A stretch of DNA of 56,148 bases from Terriglobia bacterium (GTDB lineage: Bacteria; Acidobacteriota; Terriglobia; Bryobacterales; Bryobacteraceae), in NCBI GenBank assembly GCA_003175985.1, contig PSRJ01000308.1, positions 1 to 56,148 on the forward strand. Direction: 5' to 3'. Below, piece by piece: positions 35,731 to 43,329 of this stretch. The position numbers and the translations under genes were made by a program. A model generated the notes under the pieces. It was given only the letters and a program-made list of their open reading frames with translations. It did not search any database and was not told the origin of the DNA. How positions within the stretch are numbered: the stretch's first letter is position 1; each line of letters starts with the position of its first letter.

Positions 35731-35776
35731 CACCGGCATTGGCTGGCCGGGAGCAGCCAAACAAGGAGAGCTGGGC

Positions 35777-38700
35777 GTGAATCTTTCCCAAAATTTTATT
35801 CGCAGACCGATCGCGACGAGCCTGCTGATGCTGGCCATCGCGATGTTCGGCGTAATCGCCTACCGCGCCCTGCCGGTCAGCGATCTGCCGCAAGTGGACT
35901 ATCCCACGATTCAAGTGGAAGCCAACCTTCCCGGCGCCAATCCCGAAACCATGGCATCTTCTGTGGCCACAGTTCTGGAGCGGCAGTTCACCACGATTGC
36001 CGGCTTGGACTCGATGATCTCCCAAAGCGGCATGGGCGGCACGCAGGTCACTCTGACATTCGATCTGAGCCGGGACATCGATGGCGCCGCGGTGGATGTG
36101 GAGACTGCCATTGCCGCGGCTATGCCGCTGCTGCCGGCCGGCATGCCGACGCCGCCATCGTTCAACAAGCAGAATCCCGGGGATCAGCCAATCATCCAGA
36201 TGGCGTTGACGTCGTCCACTATGCGTCTTTCGGATCTGAACGACATCGGAGAGACGATGATTGCCTCCCGGATTTCGATGGTCCCGGGAGTGGCCAAAGT
36301 AAATATCTGGGGCCAGGCCAAGTATGCCGTAAGGGTGCAAATGGATCCGAATGCGCTGGCTACCCGCAGCATTGGCTTAAACGAAGTGCAGAGTGCCATC
36401 CAGAATTGGAACGTAAACCTGCCGACGGGCACCCTATTCGGGCCGCATACTGCCTACAACGTCCTGGCCAATGGCCAGCTACGAAGGGCTGCCGAATACG
36501 GTCCTATTATTGTTGCCTACCGCAATGGCGCACCGGTGCGGCTCAATGAAATCGCCCACGTGATTGACAGCGTTCAGGACGACCGGCAAACGTCCAAAAT
36601 GTACGGGCGCGAGTTCGGCAAAGATGGCGCTAACGTCGTGCAGCTTCAGGTGACCCGGCAGCCCGGCAGCAACACCATCGAAGTGATCGACAAGATTCGA
36701 GCGTTGCTGCCCGCTTTTAATGAGCAGATACCGCCCAGCGCTCATCTGATCATTCGCGGCGATCGCGGCAAGAACATACGCGAGGCGTTCACCGATATCC
36801 AGTTCACGATGATGGCCACCCTTACGCTGGTCATCCTGGTGATCTTCCTGTTCCTGCGCAAGCTCTCGGCCACCATGATTCCCGCGATGGCGCTGCCGTT
36901 TTCCATCCTGGGCACCTTTTCGATGATGTACCTGCTGAATTTCAGCATGAACAACATCTCCATGATGGCCTTGATCCTCTCCATTGGATTCGTGGTGGAC
37001 GACGCCATTGTCATGCTGGAGAACATCGTGCGTCACATCGAGAATGGAGAGAAGCCGATGACGGCGGCTCTGCAGGGATCCCGGGAGATCGGCTTCACCA
37101 TCATCTCGATGACGCTCTCGCTGGCGGCGGTGTTCATCCCGATCCTGTTCATGTCGGGGATTCTGGGCAGGCTGTTTCGCGAATTTGCTGTGACCATCTG
37201 CTCCGCGATCCTTATTTCCGGCATGGTCTCGATCACGCTGACGCCGATGCTGTGCAGCCGTTTCCTGCGCGAATCGAAACCGGAGCGGCACAATTTCCTT
37301 TATCGCTGGATCGAGAACTCGTTCAACGCGACCCGCAGCAGCTATGTAAGAAGCCTGGCCTGGGTATTAGGTCATCGCTCCGTGATGCTGGTAACCTTTC
37401 TGGCGGTGATCGCGGCCACGGGATATCTTTACGTGGCTGTTCCTAAAGGATTTATCCCTGACACGGACAACGATCAATTCAACGTAAACGTCAACGCAGC
37501 GCAGGGGACCTCTTATTACCAGATGGTGAAGTATGGCGAGCGTGTCGCCAACATCGTGATTCAGGACCCGGACGTCGAGAGCTTTTTCATGCGGACGGGC
37601 GGGGGCGGGGGTGGATACGGCGGGCAGAATAACGGAAACCTGGACGTGATGCTGAAACCGCGCCGCCAGCGGAAAAACAGTGTAAGCGATATAGTAAACC
37701 GGATCCGCCCGAAGGTGGCCAACATTCCCGGCCTCCGCGTCACCATGCGTATTCCGCAGGCGATCCGCGTCGGCGGACGCAACTCGAGCTCCTCGTACGA
37801 CTACACGCTCTATTCGCCGGATACGCAGGAACTATATCGGGAAGCTCCGAAGCTGGAACAGGCCATGTCCCGGCTGCCGGGTCTGGTGGATGTGATCAGC
37901 GACTTGCAAATCAAGAACCCGCAAATTCGCATCAGCGTCGACCGCGACCGCGCCGCCGCGCTCAACGTGGACTGGAACAACATCGCCAGCATGCTGTACG
38001 ATGCGTTCGGCCCGCAACTGGTGTCCACCATCTACGGGACGAGCAATCAATATCGCGTTCTGCTCGAGGTGCTGCCACAGTACCAGCGGCAGCAGGATTC
38101 GCTGAAGCTTCTGTATTTGAAATCGCGGACCGGACAACTGGTGCCGCTCGATGCTCTGGCGAAGCTGAGTCAGAATGCGGGACCAAACAGCATACCCCAT
38201 TCGGGCCAGTTACCGTCGGTCACGATTTCATTCGGCTTGAGACCCGGAGTATCACTCGGGATGGCGACGGACGAAATCGACCAGACTGCGAAAGAGATTC
38301 TTCCGGCTACGATCACGGGCACGTTCCAGGGTTCCGCCAAGCTATTCCAGGATTCCATGCGCAACATGGGGTTGCTGCTCCTGATTGCAGTGCTTGTGGT
38401 GTACATCGTGCTGGGCATGCTTTATGAGAGCTATATCCAGCCGCTGACGATTCTTTCGGGGCTGCCTTCCGCGGGCTTCGGCGCGTTGTTGACGCTGCTG
38501 GTTTTCAAAATCGATCTGAGCATCTACAGCTTTGTTGGATTGATCATGTTGATCGGCCTGGTGATGAAGAACGCGATCATGCAGATCGACTTCGCATTGG
38601 AGGCGCAACGCAAGGACGGTAAGTCTCCTTTGCAAGCGATTCAGGAAGGCTGCCGCATCCGGTTCCGCCCCATCATGATGACGACCTGTTCGGCGCTGCT

Positions 38701-38920
38701 CGGCGGTATGCCGGTGGCGCTGGGATTCGGCGCCGGTGGCGAGGCGCGGCGGCCGTTGGGTATGGCGGTAGTCGGCGGGCTGGCGTTCTCGCAGTTAATG
38801 ACGCTCTATCTTACCCCGGTCGTCTATACCTACATGTCTGCTTTCCTTGAGAAGTGGCGCACCGTGCGCGCTCCGCGTCCGGCGATCCAGCAGCAGCCCG
38901 CGATGCAAGCGGGAGACTGA
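35777..38920 (+). CDS. RND efflux pump subunit (MdtB/AcrB-like), first of two
   Basis: The product has 1047 residues from a GTG at 35777 preceded by AAGGAGAG. 'NLSQNFIRRPIATSLLMLAIAMFG' is the usual HAE1-type first helix. Proton-relay residues are present: Asp408 and Asp409 in 'FVVDDAIVML' and Lys931 in 'LVMKNAIMQIDFA'. The porter loops contain an unusual poly-Gly stretch ('TGGGGGGYGGQNN', about residue 612). The frame upstream of 35777 overlaps the adaptor gene and was not used. It is a proton-driven tripartite efflux pump in the inner membrane. Its closest pattern is MdtB, because a second similar pump gene follows after 4 bases. Confidence 0.95.
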   Translation: MNLSQNFIRRPIATSLLMLAIAMFGVIAYRALPVSDLPQVDYPTIQVEANLPGANPETMASSVATVLERQFTTIAGLDSMISQSGMGGTQVTLTFDLSRDIDGAAVDVETAIAAAMPLLPAGMPTPPSFNKQNPGDQPIIQMALTSSTMRLSDLNDIGETMIASRISMVPGVAKVNIWGQAKYAVRVQMDPNALATRSIGLNEVQSAIQNWNVNLPTGTLFGPHTAYNVLANGQLRRAAEYGPIIVAYRNGAPVRLNEIAHVIDSVQDDRQTSKMYGREFGKDGANVVQLQVTRQPGSNTIEVIDKIRALLPAFNEQIPPSAHLIIRGDRGKNIREAFTDIQFTMMATLTLVILVIFLFLRKLSATMIPAMALPFSILGTFSMMYLLNFSMNNISMMALILSIGFVVDDAIVMLENIVRHIENGEKPMTAALQGSREIGFTIISMTLSLAAVFIPILFMSGILGRLFREFAVTICSAILISGMVSITLTPMLCSRFLRESKPERHNFLYRWIENSFNATRSSYVRSLAWVLGHRSVMLVTFLAVIAATGYLYVAVPKGFIPDTDNDQFNVNVNAAQGTSYYQMVKYGERVANIVIQDPDVESFFMRTGGGGGGYGGQNNGNLDVMLKPRRQRKNSVSDIVNRIRPKVANIPGLRVTMRIPQAIRVGGRNSSSSYDYTLYSPDTQELYREAPKLEQAMSRLPGLVDVISDLQIKNPQIRISVDRDRAAALNVDWNNIASMLYDAFGPQLVSTIYGTSNQYRVLLEVLPQYQRQQDSLKLLYLKSRTGQLVPLDALAKLSQNAGPNSIPHSGQLPSVTISFGLRPGVSLGMATDEIDQTAKEILPATITGTFQGSAKLFQDSMRNMGLLLLIAVLVVYIVLGMLYESYIQPLTILSGLPSAGFGALLTLLVFKIDLSIYSFVGLIMLIGLVMKNAIMQIDFALEAQRKDGKSPLQAIQEGCRIRFRPIMMTTCSALLGGMPVALGFGAGGEARRPLGMAVVGGLAFSQLMTLYLTPVVYTYMSAFLEKWRTVRAPRPAIQQQPAMQAGD

Positions 38921-38924
38921 CCGG

Positions 38925-41900
38925 ATGAATATCTCCCAAACGTTCATCGAACGCCCTATTGCGACAAGCCTGTTAATGGGAGCGATCGCCCTTTTCGGCG
39001 GTGTCGCTTACCGCGGTCTTCCGGTGAGCGATCTTCCCAACGTAGACTTCCCAACTCTGCTGGTGACAGCCAGCCTGCCCGGCGCGAGTCCCGAGACGAT
39101 GGCCTCGGCAGTGGCAACTCCGCTCGAAAATCAGTTTTCGCTGATCGCCGGACTGAGTTCGATGTCCTCGACGAACTCGCAGGGCTCGACACAGATCACA
39201 CTGGAGTTTGATCTGAGCCGGAAGTTGGACGGCGCGGCGGTCGATGTGCAGGCTGCCATTACGCAAGGCGCGCGCCTGCTGCCTCCCAATATGCCTACTC
39301 CGCCGACGTTCACCAAGGTGAACCCGGCGGATCAACCTATCCTTTACCTCGCGCTGACTTCCGACACTCTGCCGCTCTACACACTCGACGAATATGCCGA
39401 GACCCGTATCGCGCAGCGGATTTCCACGATTACCGGAGTGGCGCAGGTGCAGGTGCTGGGGGCGCAAAAGTACGCCGTGCACGTCCAGACCGATCCCCAT
39501 GCTTTGGCGGCGCACCAGATCGGGCTGAACGAGATCGAAGTCGCGCTGCGGAACTGGAATGTCAATCTGCCGACGGGCTCGATCATCGGACCGCAGCGCG
39601 CCTTCACCCTCATGGCTAGCGGCCAGTTATTGAACGCGGCCCAATACCGGCCTGTGGTGGTGGCCTATCGCGGCGGTACGCCGGTGCGCCTGGAAGAACT
39701 CGGCAATGTGATTGACAGCGTGGAGGACGACAAAACCGCCTCGTGGTTCTACCGCAACGGGCGAAGCGACCGCGCCATCATACTGGCCATCCAGCGCCAG
39801 CCGGGAACCAATACGATCGCCGTGACCGACGGGGTGAAAGGACTGCTTCCGCTCTTCAAGAACGAATTGCCGCCTTCGGTCCACATGGACATCCTGTACG
39901 ACCGCTCGGATACCATTCGTGAGTCGTACAAGGACGTGCAGTTCACCATGTTGCTGACGCTGGGCCTAGTGGTAATGGTGATCTTTCTCTTCCTGCGCAA
40001 TCTTTCGGCGACAATCATCCCCAGCCTGGCGCTTCCGTTTTCCATCATCGGCACGTTCGCTCTGATGTACCTGCTGAACTACAGCCTCGATAACCTTTCG
40101 ATGATGGCCCTGATCCTCTCCATCGGGTTCGTGGTGGACGACGCGATCGTAATGCTGGAGAACATCGTCCGCCATATCGAGATGGGCGAACGGCCGCTGG
40201 TGGCCGCGCTTCGCGGGTCGGCGGAGATTGGCTTCACCATCGTTTCCATGACGCTTTCCCTGGCGGCCGTCTTCATCCCGGTGCTGTTCATGGGCGGCAT
40301 ATTGGGCCGCTTGTTTAAAGAATTCTCGGTCACGATTTGTGTCGCCATTTTGATTTCGGGTGTGGTTTCGGTGACACTGACCCCGATGTTGTGCAGCCGA
40401 TTCCTGCGTTCGGTGCACACCGGCCGGCGCGGCTGGTTCTATAACACCACTGAAAAATTTTTCGAGGGAATGCTGAGCGTATACGACTGGTCGCTGAAGT
40501 GGGCCCTGCGCGCGCGGCCGGTGGTGATGGCCACGTTTGTGATTGTTCTGGCCGCAACCGGGTACATGTTCCTGAAGATTCCCAAGGGCTTCATTCCGGA
40601 CCAGGATACCGATCAGTTGCAGGTGTATACGGAAGCGGCGCAAGGCACCTCGTACTACCAGATGGTGGAATACGAGAAGAAGATCGCGGATGTGGTGTCG
40701 GCCGACGCCAACGTGGATGCGCTCATGGCGAGCGTGGGAGGCGCCACTGCCACCAATCTCGGCGGACCCAACTATGGATCTCTGGTAGTGCATTTGAAGC
40801 CGCGCAGCCAACGGGCGCTGGGCGTCAACGACCTGATTCGCAAGCTTCGTCCGGAACTGTCCGGCTTTCCCGGAATGAAGATCTACCTGCAGAATCCGCC
40901 CACGATCCAGATCGGCGGCAAGGTCACCAAGAGCGTGTACCAGTTCTCGATGCAAACGCCCGACAAGGACGACCTCTACGCGGGCGCCGCGCGGCTCGTC
41001 GGGGCCATGGAACAGATCCCCGGCCTGGAAGATGTAGCCAGCGACGTGGCCGTAGAGACTCCGCAGGTTAACGTCACCATCGACCGGGACAAGGCGGCTG
41101 CCATGGGCGTGAACGCCAACCAGATCGAGAATACTCTGTACGACGCGTATGGGCAGCGCTGGGTATCGACGATTTACGGCTCTGCCAACGAATATAAAGT
41201 GCTGCTCGAGCTGTTGCCGCAATACCAAGCCGATCCGCGCGCACTCTCAATGTTGTATTTCAAGAACACCAATGGGAGGCTGATCCCGCTCGATACCGTA
41301 GCCCAGATCGTGAGCGAGTCGGGTCCGCAAACGATCAATCACTATGGGGAACTCCCGGCGGCGACGATTTCGTTCAACTTGCAGCCCGGAGCTTCCTTGG
41401 GCGACATGGTGTCGCGCATTCAGGATCTGGCGACGCGCGAACTGCCTTCCGGTATCAGCACGCAGTTTCAAGGCGCCGCGCGATCTTTCCAGAATTCCCT
41501 GGGGAATTTGTGGGTTCTGCTCATCATTGCCGTAATGGTGGTGTACATCGTACTGGGGATTCTCTACGAAAGCTATATCCACCCGATGACGATTCTCTCG
41601 GGGCTGCCCTCCGCCGGATTCGGCGCGCTGCTCACCCTGGTGCTGTTCCACATCGACCTGAACATATACGCGTTTGTGGGGTTGATCATGCTGATCGGCA
41701 TCGTGGAGAAGAACGCCATCATGCAGATCGATTTCGCACTGGAAGCCGAGCGCGAGCATAACCTGCGGCCGATCGATGCCATCTATCAGGGGTGTTTGAT
41801 CCGGTTCCGGCCGATCATGATGACGACCATGGCCGCCATGCTGGGGGCCGTGCCGATCGCGCTGGGCTACGGCGCCGGCGGCGAAGCCCGCCGCCCGTTG

Positions 41901-42053
41901 GGGCTTGTTGTGGTCGGAGGTCTGCTGTTCTCGCAGTTGGTAACGCTTTACCTGACACCGGTCTTTTACACTTACATGGCCGCCGCGCAGCAGGGCGTTC
42001 GGTCCTGGCGGGGCCGGAAGAAGGTCATGAGCGAACAGCCGGTAGCGGGATAG
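38925..42053 (+). CDS. RND efflux pump subunit (MdtC/AcrB-like), second of two
   Basis: The product has 1042 residues from the ATG at 38925. It shares most segments with the preceding pump, for example 'RPIATSLLMGAIALFGGVAYRGLPVSDLPN' and 'ALILSIGFVVDDAIVMLENIVRHIE'. Proton-relay Asp405, Asp406 and Lys929 are all present. The two may form a mixed trimer as MdtB and MdtC do; this is inference. The poly-Gly loop of the first pump is absent here. No outer-membrane TolC-like gene follows; the operon appears to end here, before a MITE-like element. Confidence 0.95.
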   Translation: MNISQTFIERPIATSLLMGAIALFGGVAYRGLPVSDLPNVDFPTLLVTASLPGASPETMASAVATPLENQFSLIAGLSSMSSTNSQGSTQITLEFDLSRKLDGAAVDVQAAITQGARLLPPNMPTPPTFTKVNPADQPILYLALTSDTLPLYTLDEYAETRIAQRISTITGVAQVQVLGAQKYAVHVQTDPHALAAHQIGLNEIEVALRNWNVNLPTGSIIGPQRAFTLMASGQLLNAAQYRPVVVAYRGGTPVRLEELGNVIDSVEDDKTASWFYRNGRSDRAIILAIQRQPGTNTIAVTDGVKGLLPLFKNELPPSVHMDILYDRSDTIRESYKDVQFTMLLTLGLVVMVIFLFLRNLSATIIPSLALPFSIIGTFALMYLLNYSLDNLSMMALILSIGFVVDDAIVMLENIVRHIEMGERPLVAALRGSAEIGFTIVSMTLSLAAVFIPVLFMGGILGRLFKEFSVTICVAILISGVVSVTLTPMLCSRFLRSVHTGRRGWFYNTTEKFFEGMLSVYDWSLKWALRARPVVMATFVIVLAATGYMFLKIPKGFIPDQDTDQLQVYTEAAQGTSYYQMVEYEKKIADVVSADANVDALMASVGGATATNLGGPNYGSLVVHLKPRSQRALGVNDLIRKLRPELSGFPGMKIYLQNPPTIQIGGKVTKSVYQFSMQTPDKDDLYAGAARLVGAMEQIPGLEDVASDVAVETPQVNVTIDRDKAAAMGVNANQIENTLYDAYGQRWVSTIYGSANEYKVLLELLPQYQADPRALSMLYFKNTNGRLIPLDTVAQIVSESGPQTINHYGELPAATISFNLQPGASLGDMVSRIQDLATRELPSGISTQFQGAARSFQNSLGNLWVLLIIAVMVVYIVLGILYESYIHPMTILSGLPSAGFGALLTLVLFHIDLNIYAFVGLIMLIGIVEKNAIMQIDFALEAEREHNLRPIDAIYQGCLIRFRPIMMTTMAAMLGAVPIALGYGAGGEARRPLGLVVVGGLLFSQLVTLYLTPVFYTYMAAAQQGVRSWRGRKKVMSEQPVAG

Positions 42054-42124
42054 GCTCTCCCACAAACTGAGCGGCATGCATACCAGCCTTGACTTCGGCG
42101 GGATGGCTCTGTACTTTGTCTACG

Positions 42125-42252
42125 AGGATGCTGAAAAAGGCATGAGACCACCGCTCCCTCACGGTCGCGGCTCGGTAAGCGCCTGCAAACACGTGAATGC
42201 ATTTCAGAGCCGCGCGCGCCAGCAAGCGGTTTTTCCCTTTTTTCAGCATCCT
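42125..42252. repeat. MITE-like element with 14-16 bp terminal inverted repeats
   Basis: AGGATGCTGAAAAAGG (42125-42140) is matched in inverted orientation by TTTTTCAGCATCCT ending at 42252, with one extra T in the right arm. The element is 128 bp. Inside lies CTCCCTCACGGTCGCGGCTC, a motif I recall from interspersed repeats in related genomes. No transposase or clear target-site duplication is seen. It sits between the RND operon and the secreted-protein gene at 42278, so its right end lies within that gene's leader. A long hairpin in RNA is possible. Confidence 0.6.
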
Positions 42253-42277
42253 TCTAGTGTCAAGTAGGGAGGTTCCC

Positions 42278-43321
42278 ATGGGAAATCGCATGCTTGCGTT
42301 TGTAAGTGTATTGGGGCTCATGATGATACCCGCCTCCGGCCAAACGACAACGGCTGCGGCGAAGGCGAAGACTGCGGCGGCGGTGAAGGGAACGTGGACT
42401 CCCCCACGCACGCCCGACGGACAGCCGGACCTTCAGGGAGTCTGGACCAACAATACCGTTACACCTTTGCAGCGGCCCAAGGAGCTCGCCGGGAAAGAAT
42501 ACTACTCGGAAGCGGAATTGGCTGAGGTGCAACAGCGGCAACGCGAGCGCCTTGCCCTGGACGATCAGGAGGGCGAGCCGCCGGCCAATCATTCCGGCGT
42601 GGAAGGCGCAGCCCCGGAGACTGTGCATTACGATCACGCCCAGTTCGGGTTGGACTGGCTGCAATCCAGGATTGCCTGGAACCGGCGAACGTCGCTGATC
42701 GTGGGACCCGAAGGGACCATCCCGCCGTTGACGCCCGAAGCCCGAAAGAGACGGGCCGAGAAGGCAGCCAAAGAAAAGGGGCACGAATTCGATGGACCGG
42801 AGAACCGCCCGTTGGAAGCGCGTTGTCTGGCTCGGGCTAACGTGGGTCCGCCCCTGTTACCCGTGCGCTACAACAGCAACCTGCAGATCGCGCAAGGTCC
42901 CGGATACGTGGCCATCGAAACCGAAGAGATCCATGACGTCCGTATCATCCCCTTGGACGGGCGCCCGCATCTTCCCAAGAATATTCGCCAGTGGATGGGC
43001 AACTCCGTCGGTCACTGGGAAGGGAACACGTTAGTGATCGACACCACCAATTTCACGGACCTCACTCCTTTCGCCGGAGCCCAGAACCTGCATGTGATCG
43101 AGCGCCTCACGCGCGCCGACGAAGACACGATCCTGTATCAATTCACGGTGGAAGATCCGGGCATGTGGACCAAGCCCTGGTCAGGAGAAATACCCATCAA
43201 AAAGATGGAGGGCCGGCTCTACGAGTACGCCTGTAATGAGGCGAACTACGGGTTGGAGAACACTTTGCGCGGAGCTCGCGTGGCCGACGCAGAAGCGGCC
43301 GCGGGTAAGACCGCAAAATAA
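42278..43321 (+). CDS. Secreted protein of the acidobacterial GHWEG family
   Basis: From ATG 42278 (ribosome-binding site GGGAGG) the product has 347 residues with a signal peptide ending near PASGQ. 'TPRTPDGQPDLQGVWTNN' opens the mature part. 'MGNSVGHWEGNTLVIDTTNF' and 'VIERLTRADEDTILYQFTVEDPGMWTKPW' are conserved segments shared with the protein at 50472-51335. The fold is probably beta-rich. The family is abundant in Acidobacteriota, but I know of no described function. The MITE-like element ends 25 bases upstream. Confidence 0.82.
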   Translation: MGNRMLAFVSVLGLMMIPASGQTTTAAAKAKTAAAVKGTWTPPRTPDGQPDLQGVWTNNTVTPLQRPKELAGKEYYSEAELAEVQQRQRERLALDDQEGEPPANHSGVEGAAPETVHYDHAQFGLDWLQSRIAWNRRTSLIVGPEGTIPPLTPEARKRRAEKAAKEKGHEFDGPENRPLEARCLARANVGPPLLPVRYNSNLQIAQGPGYVAIETEEIHDVRIIPLDGRPHLPKNIRQWMGNSVGHWEGNTLVIDTTNFTDLTPFAGAQNLHVIERLTRADEDTILYQFTVEDPGMWTKPWSGEIPIKKMEGRLYEYACNEANYGLENTLRGARVADAEAAAGKTAK

Positions 43322-43329
43322 GTCCGGTC

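Noticed and set aside
39966..41228. 420-residue minus-strand frame inside the second RND pump gene
   Set aside because: It is the complement of conserved pump sequence and is His/Arg/Gln-rich without any domain.
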